Source: Halovivax sp. (GTDB lineage Archaea > Halobacteriota > Halobacteria > Halobacteriales > Natrialbaceae). From it: DNA of 5,546 nucleotides. The stretch spans positions 1-5,546 of the forward strand of contig SLIS01000390.1 in the NCBI GenBank assembly GCA_007135505.1. Reading direction: 5' to 3'. Below the pieces are notes generated by a model. It searched no databases. It was not told the DNA's origin and worked only from the letters and a program-made list of their open reading frames with translations. Below are positions 1 through 4,831 of the stretch, piece by piece. The translations under genes and the position numbers were made by a program. Every line of letters begins with the position of its first letter. Position 1 is the stretch's first letter.

Positions 1-660
1 AAGATAGGCCCGCACGTCACCGTCTCGCTCCCACGCGTACGCATACGGGTCTTCCTCCCAGCCGGTGAAGAGGCGCTGTTGCCACCAGTCCTCGTCGCGG
101 CCGACCGAGAGAGCGTACCGCCGCGAGAACGCCTCGTAGACGGACGCGAGTGGTTCGTATTCGTCTGCGTCGACCGACCGATACCGACCGACGGCTCCGA
201 GGCGGTCCCGTGCGAACGAGAGGGCGGCGGGCTCGCAGGTGTAGGAGCGTCGTGACGAGCAGGTCTCCCAGCCGAACTGCCGATAGAAGCGATACCGGAA
301 CGGCCAGAGCAACGAGAACCGGTCGCCACGGTCGCGGTACTCCGCGAGCGAATGGGCCAGCAGTTGCTCGACGTACCCCGCCCGTCGATGTTCGGGTGGT
401 GACGCGACGAACGAGAGGCCGGGTGAGGAGTGGCGTTCACCCCGGATCCGTGCGTCGAACCAGTGGTGCAGACAAACACACAGGGGATCGTCGGAAACGG
501 CGTCGTCGAAGAGACCGCGACGGGCACCCAGTTGCATCCGCTCGTGTTCGTGTTCCTCCGGGTCGTACTCGATCGGCCCCGACTCCGGCACGAAGCCGTA
601 GCTGGTGTACTCGGCGAACACCTCGCGGTGGTTCCCATCGAGTGGACGATAGTCGGTCAT
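1..660 (-). CDS. Eis-like GNAT family N-acetyltransferase (3' end beyond window)
   Basis: The reverse strand is open without a stop for 220 codons from an ATG at 660 to the window edge, so the C-terminal part is missing. The visible part reads as the N-terminal GNAT domain of the Eis (enhanced intracellular survival) type. Residues 81-99 hold the core strand and acetyl-CoA loop, GLSFVASPPEHRRAGYVEQ, where the V-x-P-x-x-R-R-x-G pattern binds the CoA pyrophosphate. Residues 117-132 read LLWPFRYRFYRQFGWE, the Eis-type Phe/Tyr-rich segment. Residues 183-198 begin the second half (SRRYALSVGRDEDWWQ). Family members are usually about 400 residues, with two GNAT folds and a sterol-carrier-like C-terminal domain, so roughly half is seen. 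The likely role is acetyl transfer from acetyl-CoA to an amine in the cytoplasm; the substrate is unknown. The start is supported by a TATA-like box 25 nt upstream. It is divergent from ilvD, with no evident functional link. Confidence 0.85.
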   Translation of the reverse strand, partial: MTDYRPLDGNHREVFAEYTSYGFVPESGPIEYDPEEHEHERMQLGARRGLFDDAVSDDPLCVCLHHWFDARIRGERHSSPGLSFVASPPEHRRAGYVEQLLAHSLAEYRDRGDRFSLLWPFRYRFYRQFGWETCSSRRSYTCEPAALSFARDRLGAVGRYRSVDADEYEPLASVYEAFSRRYALSVGRDEDWWQQRLFTGWEEDPYAYAWERDGDVRAYL

Positions 661-682
661 GCTCGGCTCGACTCGCTCCTGT

Positions 683-688
683 GTATAA
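683..688 (-). promoter_or_regulatory. TATA-like box for the Eis-like acetyltransferase gene
   Basis: On the minus strand the sequence reads TTATAC, centred about 25 nt before the ATG at 660. That spacing puts the transcription start at or next to the A of the ATG, as expected for a leaderless haloarchaeal mRNA. No Shine-Dalgarno motif lies directly before the start. The assignment rests on motif and spacing only. Confidence 0.6.
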
Positions 689-714
689 GATGATAGTGAT
701 CGAATCGGCCGAGG

Positions 715-719
715 ATTAA
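715..719 (+). promoter_or_regulatory. TATA-like box for ilvD
   Basis: ATTAA within GGATTAAGG is centred 28 nt before the ATG at 745 and is the only A/T-rich hexamer-like patch at that distance. It suggests a leaderless transcript and supports ATG 745 over the in-frame GTG at 721, which lies too close to the box to be transcribed from it. A perfect 8-bp palindrome, TCGGCCGA (705-712), sits just upstream, where TFB recognition (BRE) or a regulator could bind. Confidence 0.5.
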
Positions 720-744
720 GGTGCTCCGGACCCGCCTACGGTGT

Positions 745-2472
745 ATGACTCGAGAGTCACACGGGCAGCGATCGAAGTCCACCGAGCTGCCGAGCAGCGA
801 CGTCACCGAGGGCGCGGATCGAGCGCCGAATCGGTCGATGTTCTACGCGATGGGCTACGACGACGGTGATCTGGCCTCGCCGATGGTCGGCGTCGCTAAC
901 CCGGCGGCGGACGTGACTCCCTGTAACGTTCACCTGGACGAGCTCGCCAACGCCGCCCGGGGTGGCGTGGACGAGGCGGGCGGAATGCCGATCGAGTTCG
1001 GGACGATCACCATCTCGGACGCGATTTCGATGGGGACCGAGGGAATGAAGGCATCGCTCGTCTCCCGCGAGGTGATCGCGGATTCGGTCGAACTGGTCGC
1101 GTTCGGCGAACGGCTGGACGGTCTCGTAACGCTGGCCGGTTGCGACAAGAACCTTCCCGGGATGATGATGGCCGCGATCCGGACGGACCTGCCGACCGTG
1201 TTCGTTTACGGTGGGACAATTCTCCCCGGCCAGTGGCACGGCGAAGCCGTCACCATTCAGGACGTCTTCGAGGGCGTCGGGGCGTACGCCGACGGGGAAC
1301 TCAGCCGGGCCGAGCTCGACGAGCTCGAACACAGCGCCTGTCCCGGGCCCGGCTCCTGCGCCGGGATGTACACCGCGAACACGATGGCGTCGGTGAGCGA
1401 AGCGCTCGGGCTCGCACCGCTCGGGACGGCCGCCGCGCCGGCAGTTACCGAGGAACGGGAGTCTATCGCCGCCGACGCGGGTGCGCTTGCGCTCGAGGCC
1501 ATCGAGGCCGACCGCCGTCCCTCCGAGATCCTCTCCCGCGAATCGTTCGAGAACGCCATCGCACTCGACGTCGCGATCGGCGGGTCGACGAACGCCGTGT
1601 TGCACCTCCTCGCACTCGCCGCGGAGGCCGACATCGACCTCGAGCTCCGGGACTTCGACGAGATTGCTCGGCGGACCCCACACATCGTGGACGTCCGCCC
1701 GGGCGGGACGCATGTGATGGCCGATCTCCACGAGCAGGGCGGCATCCCGGTCGTTCTTCGACGGCTCCTGGATGCGGGACTGCTCCACGGAGAGGCGATG
1801 ACGGTGACCGGCCGGACGCTCGAGGCGGAACTCGAGTCGCTCTCGGGGCCGGCCGACGACGCGGTCGATCCGGCGGTCATCCGACCGCTCGACGACCCGA
1901 TTCACGAGCGTGGCGCACTGGTCGTCCTCCACGGGAACCTGGCCCCCGACGGCGCCGTGCTCAAAGTGACCGGCGACGACGAACTCTCCCACGAGGGACC
2001 CGCCCGCGTGTTCGAACACGAGGAGGAAGCGATGGAGTGGGTCCAGGGCGGAAATCTCCGATCGGGGGACGTGGTCGTCATCCGAAACGAAGGCCCGCGG
2101 GGTGGGCCGGGCATGCGCGAAATGCTCTCGGTTACCGCGGCGGTCGTCGGACAGGGCCACGAAGACGACGTCGCACTCCTGACCGATGGCCGGTTTTCCG
2201 GTGCGACCCGTGGTCCGATGATCGGTCACATCGCACCCGAGGCGTACGACGGCGGACCGATCGCGGCGCTCGAAGACGGCGATACGGTGACCGTCGACGT
2301 CCCGAATCGAACGCTCTCCGTCGACCTGTCGGACGACGAATTCGAAACGCGACTCGACTCGAGAGGCGAGCCAGCGCCGTCGTACGGGTCGGGCGTCCTC
2401 GCGAAGTACGGGATGGCGTTCGGCTCGGCAGCCAACGGCGCCGTGTCTAACCCCGCTGCGAAGCGCGATTGA
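745..2472 (+). CDS. ilvD: Dihydroxy-acid dehydratase (IlvD)
   Basis: This enzyme (EC 4.2.1.9) dehydrates 2,3-dihydroxyisovalerate to 2-ketoisovalerate and 2,3-dihydroxy-3-methylvalerate to 2-keto-3-methylvalerate, the third common step of valine and isoleucine synthesis. From ATG 745 it is 575 residues, normal for the family. The three expected Fe-S cysteines are C60 (TPCNVH), C133 ([12 protein letters not shown], the first IlvD/Edd signature) and C205 ([16 protein letters not shown]). K135, next to C133, matches the lysine that is carbamylated and binds Mg2+ in solved homologues. The second signature is [14 protein letters not shown] near residues 477-490; S485 matches the catalytic serine. 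The C-terminus ([20 protein letters not shown]) is also typical. An extra N-terminal start at GTG 721 is in frame, but ATG 745 fits the promoter spacing. No other ilv or leu genes are in the window. The alternative, 6-phosphogluconate dehydratase (Edd), belongs to the same superfamily but fits the sequence less well. Confidence 0.96.
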   Translation: MTRESHGQRSKSTELPSSDVTEGADRAPNRSMFYAMGYDDGDLASPMVGVANPAADVTPCNVHLDELANAARGGVDEAGGMPIEFGTITISDAISMGTEGMKASLVSREVIADSVELVAFGERLDGLVTLAGCDKNLPGMMMAAIRTDLPTVFVYGGTILPGQWHGEAVTIQDVFEGVGAYADGELSRAELDELEHSACPGPGSCAGMYTANTMASVSEALGLAPLGTAAAPAVTEERESIAADAGALALEAIEADRRPSEILSRESFENAIALDVAIGGSTNAVLHLLALAAEADIDLELRDFDEIARRTPHIVDVRPGGTHVMADLHEQGGIPVVLRRLLDAGLLHGEAMTVTGRTLEAELESLSGPADDAVDPAVIRPLDDPIHERGALVVLHGNLAPDGAVLKVTGDDELSHEGPARVFEHEEEAMEWVQGGNLRSGDVVVIRNEGPRGGPGMREMLSVTAAVVGQGHEDDVALLTDGRFSGATRGPMIGHIAPEAYDGGPIAALEDGDTVTVDVPNRTLSVDLSDDEFETRLDSRGEPAPSYGSGVLAKYGMAFGSAANGAVSNPAAKRD

Positions 2473-2499
2473 GCGAGGCGCCGAATCACGCTCGTCGAC

Positions 2500-2520
2500 C
2501 GTCGGCCAGGAGCGCCGACG
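2500..2520 (+). terminator. Hairpin after ilvD, possible 3'-end signal
   Basis: CGTCGGC (2500-2506) pairs perfectly with GCCGACG (2514-2520) around a 7-nt loop, starting 28 nt after the ilvD stop. It lies between two convergent genes, so it could mark the 3' end of either transcript. No T-run follows, and archaeal termination depends mostly on U-tracts, so the role is uncertain. Confidence 0.3.
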
Positions 2521-2542
2521 ACCGATATACGATGGTCGACCG

Positions 2543-2782
2543 TCAGTCGTCTCGGCGCCCGCCGGACGGTCCGTCGTCGTCCGTCCCCCGAAAGCGGATC
2601 GAAATCCAGTGAGCGATCTCGATCCGTTTGATATCCGCACCGAAGGACACGAGGAGTAATACACTGGCGCCAAAGAAAACGGCCGTCGGATCGGCTCCCA
2701 GGCGAACGACGAGAGTCGCGAAGCTGATCGTAAGGAACGCGAATCGGAGTCCGGTCATCGTCGGTCGGTCGTCGGTTGTCAT
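2543..2782 (-). CDS. Small two-helix membrane protein, function unknown
   Basis: This 79-residue frame is not recognisable as a named family. It has a short polar N-terminus (MTTDDRPTMTG), a hydrophobic segment at about residues 11-30 (LRFAFLTISFATLVVRLGA), a second at about 32-48 (PTAVFFGASVLLLVSFG), then a basic/amphipathic stretch (IKRIEIAHWISIRFRG) and an acidic, Gly/Arg-rich tail. This pattern suggests a small integral membrane protein with two helices and a charged C-terminal tail. Third codon positions are mostly G or C, as in neighbouring genes, which supports coding. GAGG lies 7 nt before ATG 2782 and could be a weak Shine-Dalgarno; I see no clear TATA box at leaderless distance. An internal ATG at codon 9 is an alternative start. 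The gene is convergent with ilvD. Confidence 0.6.
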   Translation of the reverse strand: MTTDDRPTMTGLRFAFLTISFATLVVRLGADPTAVFFGASVLLLVSFGADIKRIEIAHWISIRFRGTDDDGPSGGRRDD

Positions 2783-3140
2783 GGGTTGTCCTCGGACCGA
2801 CGACGAAGAAGCCCCGCCTGTCAGCCGGCTCGAGCGGCAGGCACGTCGCTCGATCGGCCAGCGTCAGCGGCGGGATCAGTCGTACGGGGTCCGGGCGAAC
2901 CGTACCTATGGCCCACGTGATAATCAGTGTCCGACCGCGAGTTCCAATACCGGCGAGACGATATAGCAGGCGATTCAGAGCCGGAAAAGCCCCTGGAGGC
3001 GCGATACTCGATTTCCAAAATCGTTTCCGACAAATATCAGCATCAGCTATTCCGGCTGCCGAAAGGCGGTCAATCGCCATCTACTCGGTACACGAGAATC
3101 GAAGTGGTCGGCTACCGCGGGCCGCCGCCGGCCGTTCGAC
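2783..3140. other. 358-bp intergenic stretch without a convincing gene
   Basis: This separates two minus-strand genes. Short frames exist on both strands, for example a GTG-started 74-codon plus frame at 2927-3151 with only about 60 percent G/C at third positions, but none looks coding. The part from about 2935 to 3105 is more AT-rich than the flanking genes. It contains a perfect 6-bp inverted repeat with a 3-nt spacer, CGATTT-CCA-AAATCG, at 3009-3023. The 2783-2900 end is GC-rich and includes the palindrome GCTCGAGC at 2828-2835. The stretch probably holds the promoter of the small membrane protein gene, but I cannot place it. Confidence 0.5.
3120..3133 (-). terminator. GC-rich hairpin just past the DUF7344-type gene
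   Basis: GGCCG (3120-3124) and CGGCC (3129-3133) can form a 5-bp stem with a 4-nt loop, 7 nt beyond the stop codon of the minus-strand gene. There is no T-tract on the minus strand after it. Its position is suggestive, but the pairing is short and could be chance in GC-rich DNA. Confidence 0.2.
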
Positions 3141-3587
3141 TCAGTGTTTGAGTTTCGCGACGTTCTGCCGAATAGAGCCGATGAGTCCCTCTCTCGACTC
3201 CGCGCCGAGTGCACCCTGGAGCGTCGAGTTCTCGGGTTCGTCCCGGACGACGATCTCGAGGTACGGCTCCAGCTGTTCGAACGAATCCGAGAGGATCACC
3301 GAGTGATTCTCGGTGTCGTGATCGACGACGCCGGCATCGGCGAGTTTCGGGACGTGGCACTGGACCGACGAGACGTAGACGCTCTTGTACTCGTTCTGTG
3401 CCACCTCGTCCGGCGGGACGTTGTGCTCCCACCCGGCGACGGTTTCGGCCAGCCGGGAGAGCTCGACCGGTTCTGTCCGCCCTCGGAGCGCGTAGAGGAG
3501 GTATCGCCGACGGCGGTTGGCGAGTAATTCGAGGATAGTATCGGCTGTGAGATCCTCGGATTCCTCCTGTTGCGTAAGCGACTCCAT
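3141..3587 (-). CDS. DUF7344-type winged-helix protein, probable transcription regulator
   Basis: The 148-residue product is acidic and soluble. Residues 14-35 (ADTILELLANRRRRYLLYALRG) form the first helix of a winged helix, with the 'ANRRRRYLLYAL' run characteristic of haloarchaeal DUF7344-type proteins. Residues 40-54 (PVELSRLAETVAGWE) give the second helix. Residues 67-90 (YKSVYVSSVQCHVPKLADAGVVDHD) give the recognition helix followed by the L-x-x-A-G-V/I-V-x-x-D turn, and residues 91-100 (TENHSVILS) give the wing. The C-terminal part, to residue 148, is probably a helical dimerisation or partner-binding region. It would act in the cytoplasm as a DNA-binding regulator; target genes are unknown. 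AAGGAG 5 nt before ATG 3587 supports the start and implies a leadered mRNA. It is divergent from tRNA-Phe. The family assignment is from recalled sequence patterns, not a search. Confidence 0.85.
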   Translation of the reverse strand: MESLTQQEESEDLTADTILELLANRRRRYLLYALRGRTEPVELSRLAETVAGWEHNVPPDEVAQNEYKSVYVSSVQCHVPKLADAGVVDHDTENHSVILSDSFEQLEPYLEIVVRDEPENSTLQGALGAESREGLIGSIRQNVAKLKH

Positions 3588-3592
3588 AACAA

Positions 3593-3598
3593 CTCCTT
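3593..3598 (-). promoter_or_regulatory. Shine-Dalgarno site of the DUF7344-type gene
   Basis: The minus strand reads AAGGAG, separated by 5 nt from the ATG at 3587. It matches the anti-Shine-Dalgarno of archaeal 16S rRNA. It stands out because the other starts in this window look leaderless. Confidence 0.6.
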
Positions 3599-3641
3599 AC
3601 CCGTCTGGGCGCAAAAGCGTGTCTTGAATATCCGTATTGTC

Positions 3642-3647
3642 GATAAA
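3642..3647 (-). promoter_or_regulatory. TATA-like box of the DUF7344-type gene
   Basis: The minus strand reads TTTATC within CCTTTATCG. A start about 26 nt downstream would fall near 3619, leaving a leader of about 30 nt that includes the Shine-Dalgarno at 3593-3598. The two signals therefore agree with each other. Confidence 0.45.
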
Positions 3648-3745
3648 GGAACGCCTGACACTCCGTTCAGGGACACAATATCGGCGCAGTAGCCGGGTAC
3701 TCGCCCCATACCATCCCGACGCACTCGGGTGACGCCATTCGAAAT

Positions 3746-3754
3746 CCTTTTTTG
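3746..3754 (+). promoter_or_regulatory. Possible promoter box of tRNA-Phe
   Basis: CCTTTTTTG, preceded by GAAAT, is centred about 29 nt before the mature tRNA 5' end. It is the only A/T-rich patch at a suitable distance, but it is a poor match to the usual haloarchaeal TATA consensus. Confidence 0.35.
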
Positions 3755-3778
3755 TCCCATCGACCGAGAACTGATTGA

Positions 3779-3852
3779 GCCGCCTTAGCTCAGACTGGGA
3801 GAGCACTCGACTGAAGATCGAGCTGTCCCCGGTTCAAATCCGGGAGGCGGCA
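3779..3852 (+). tRNA. tRNA-Phe (GAA)
   Basis: All arms pair perfectly. The acceptor is GCCGCCT with AGGCGGC (3845-3851), followed by discriminator A 3852. The D stem is GCTC/GAGC with a 9-nt loop. The anticodon stem is CTCGA/TCGAG around loop CTGAAGA, which places anticodon GAA at 3813-3815. The variable loop is 5 nt. The T stem is CCCGG/CCGGG around loop TTCAAAT. Total length is 74 nt, with no intron and no encoded CCA. GAA reads the Phe codons UUC and UUU, and G37 next to the anticodon fits Phe tRNA. A run of five T follows directly. Confidence 0.97.
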
Positions 3853-3857
3853 TTTTT
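3853..3857 (+). terminator. T-run terminator of tRNA-Phe
   Basis: TTTTT begins at the base after the discriminator. A short T-run at the tRNA 3' end is the usual archaeal termination signal for single tRNA genes. An imperfect inverted pair, GTCGC (3858-3862) and GCGAC (3877-3881), lies just beyond it. Confidence 0.55.
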
Positions 3858-3911
3858 GTCGCGAGCAACGACGCGAGCGACAGGAATGGTTACGACCGGA
3901 ATTGAAGTAGA

Positions 3912-3960
3912 CGAGTCGCAGCCCGGAACGGCGAGCGAAGCGAGTCGGAAGCCCGGACCG
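3912..3960 (+). repeat. Imperfect tandem repeat downstream of tRNA-Phe
   Basis: CGAGTCGCAGCCCGGAACG (3912-3930) recurs as CGAGTCGGAAGCCCGGACCG (3941-3960), with a few substitutions and one gap, at a period of about 30 bp. Between them lies GCGAGCGAAGCGAG (3931-3944), whose last 12 bases, GAGCGAAGCGAG, recur exactly at 4015-4026. GCGAGC also occurs at 3861-3866 and 3873-3878. Such GCGAGC-rich low-complexity DNA is familiar from haloarchaeal intergenic regions; no function is evident. Confidence 0.5.
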
Positions 3961-3969
3961 TCTCGGCGT

Positions 3970-3990
3970 GGTTCGCATCCGGGAGGCGCA
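3970..3990 (+). repeat. Degenerate copy of the tRNA-Phe 3' end (possible att remnant)
   Basis: This 21-base stretch aligns to the last 22 bases of the tRNA (3831-3852) with two substitutions and one missing base. Both contain the exact block ATCCGGGAGGC (3838-3848 and 3977-3987), preceded by GGTTC in each. Similarity stops immediately upstream, and the copy cannot fold as a T arm because the bases before GGTTC do not pair with CCGGG. Integrative elements commonly target tRNA 3' ends and leave such copies, but only 117 bp separates the two here, so any element is gone or was never present in this interval. Confidence 0.45.
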
Positions 3991-4050
3991 TGATTTCTCT
4001 ACGACCCTGCAAGGGAGCGAAGCGAGCGGTCTGGTCGAAGAAACAACGCC

Positions 4051-4066
4051 TTTTTATCACTGTGAT
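4051..4066 (+). promoter_or_regulatory. TATA-like T-run overlapping a palindrome upstream of the cupin gene
   Basis: TTTTTAT (4051-4057) resembles an archaeal TATA box and runs into ATCAC-T-GTGAT (4056-4066), a perfect inverted repeat around one central base. A start about 27 nt on would fall near 4080, giving the cupin mRNA a leader of about 60 nt. It could instead drive a small RNA or serve as an operator. GGAGG at 4087-4091 is not followed by a usable start codon. Confidence 0.3.
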
Positions 4067-4113
4067 TCTCCCGCAACACGACCGAGCGGAGGTTAGTCTT
4101 AAGTCTTCACACG

Positions 4114-4121
4114 CCTAAATC
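4114..4121 (+). promoter_or_regulatory. TATA-like box for the cupin gene
   Basis: CCTAAATC is centred about 26 nt before ATG 4144, the spacing expected for a leaderless transcript. CTTAAG at 4098-4103 is an alternative box that would give a leader of about 15-20 nt. Confidence 0.45.
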
Positions 4122-4143
4122 GAATCGGCAGTGACGCCACATC

Positions 4144-4743
4144 ATGGTTCCACAACAGCCAGACGGCGCGGACGATCCGCTCGTCGTCTTGGAGACCGCG
4201 AGGGAGACACGGGGAGAGTCTGTCCGATTCGAACTGACGTTCCATCCCGGCAAAGGAGCGACCGGGGACGAGTTCGGCCTCGATCACGAGCCATGGCCGA
4301 TCGACTTTCCGACAGAACACGTGCACCCGAAACAGACAGAGCACTGGCGGGTGCTCTCGGGAAAGTTAGCCACCGCGTTCGAAGATAGCGAGGAGACGCT
4401 CGGCCCCGGCGACGCCGTGACGCTTCCGGCTGGAATCCCTCACCGGGTCTGGAACCCGCATCCCGAACCGAGTCGCGTCGAGCTGGAATTTTGCCCTGCG
4501 CTCGATGCACAGGAGCTGACGGAGACCCTGTACATGCTTGCACAGCTGGGCGAAACAGGAAAGGGTGGCCGGCTGAAGGTTCTCCAGTTCGCGGTGACCG
4601 TAGCGGCGTATCCCGACCAACTGTACCCGACTGGAGCTCCCATCGGGGTACAGAAGATGCTGGCACACCTCCTTGCGCCGGTCGGCCGCCGGCTCGGATA
4701 CCGGGAGCGCTACGACCTCACTTCGCTCGACTGCGAGCCGTGA
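4144..4743 (+). CDS. Single-domain cupin protein, function unknown
   Basis: The 199-residue product has one cupin barrel. Motif 1 is at residues 59-73 (HVHPKQTEHWRVLSG): H59, H61 and E66 match the metal ligands and G73 closes the motif. Motif 2 is at residues 89-104 (GDAVTLPAGIPHRVWN): it fits G-x5-P-x-G-x2-H-x3-N exactly, with H100 as the fourth ligand. A divalent metal site is therefore likely intact. After the barrel, residues 123-190 form a helical, partly hydrophobic tail (ETLYMLAQL, LQFAVTVAAYPDQLY, VQKMLAHLLAPVGRRLGYRERY) that is not part of the minimal cupin fold and recalls a subgroup of cupin proteins in actinobacteria and other bacteria. No signal peptide is seen, so it is probably cytoplasmic. 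The substrate cannot be inferred; cupins include dioxygenases, isomerases and binding proteins. A TATA-like box at 4114-4121 supports ATG 4144. The next gene starts 88 bp downstream on the same strand. Confidence 0.88.
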   Translation: MVPQQPDGADDPLVVLETARETRGESVRFELTFHPGKGATGDEFGLDHEPWPIDFPTEHVHPKQTEHWRVLSGKLATAFEDSEETLGPGDAVTLPAGIPHRVWNPHPEPSRVELEFCPALDAQELTETLYMLAQLGETGKGGRLKVLQFAVTVAAYPDQLYPTGAPIGVQKMLAHLLAPVGRRLGYRERYDLTSLDCEP

Positions 4744-4772
4744 TCTGCCGATCCCGATGATCAGATGAAGGG

Positions 4773-4783
4773 GATCGCCGATC
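4773..4783. other. Palindrome between the cupin and membrane protein genes
   Basis: GATCG-C-CGATC is a perfect inverted repeat around one base. It lies 20 bp upstream of the TATA-like box of the next gene, a place where archaeal activators often bind. GGGAT (4771-4775) and ATCCC (4787-4791) around it could instead form a weak RNA hairpin after the cupin gene. Either reading is tentative. Confidence 0.25.
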
Positions 4784-4803
4784 GTCATCCCTCACAGGCA
4801 ATG

Positions 4804-4809
4804 CTATAC
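4804..4809 (+). promoter_or_regulatory. TATA-like box for the membrane protein gene
   Basis: CTATAC is centred about 25 nt before ATG 4832, again the leaderless spacing. It favours ATG 4832 over the in-frame GTG at 4817, and suggests that the gene is transcribed separately from the cupin gene. Confidence 0.5.
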
Positions 4810-4831
4810 GTGATGTGTGCCTACATACAGC

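Noticed and set aside
150..719. Plus-strand 189-codon frame opposite the acetyltransferase
   Set aside because: The Arg-rich translation lacks recognisable motifs, while the opposite strand encodes a clear GNAT domain.
721..744. GTG 721 as the ilvD start
   Set aside because: The TATA-like box at 715-719 lies almost on top of it, whereas ATG 745 is at the expected leaderless distance; the extra eight residues are not needed by the family.
1140..2450. Long plus-strand frame overlapping ilvD
   Set aside because: It is a frame shadow of ilvD; the product is extremely Arg/Gly-rich, unlike an acidic haloarchaeal protein.
757..2673. Very long open frame on the minus strand opposite ilvD
   Set aside because: It mirrors the coding strand of a well-conserved enzyme, and long antisense frames are common opposite GC-rich haloarchaeal genes because of codon bias. 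The translation is Arg-rich with no domain-like pattern.
2927..3151. Plus-strand 74-codon frame starting with GTG
   Set aside because: Third-position G/C is only about 60 percent, it overlaps the end of the convergent regulator gene, and it has no motif. Retained only as part of the intergenic description.
3790..3978. Minus-strand frame of 62 codons over tRNA-Phe
   Set aside because: Its C-terminus (CRLPDLNRGQLDLQSSALPV) is the translated antisense of the tRNA, a well-known false protein in annotations.
3970..3990. Second tRNA gene downstream of tRNA-Phe
   Set aside because: Only the 3' end is similar; no acceptor, D or anticodon arm is present upstream, and the T stem does not pair.
3858..4030. 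CRISPR-like array
   Set aside because: The repeats are short, imperfect and irregularly spaced, with no constant spacer length.
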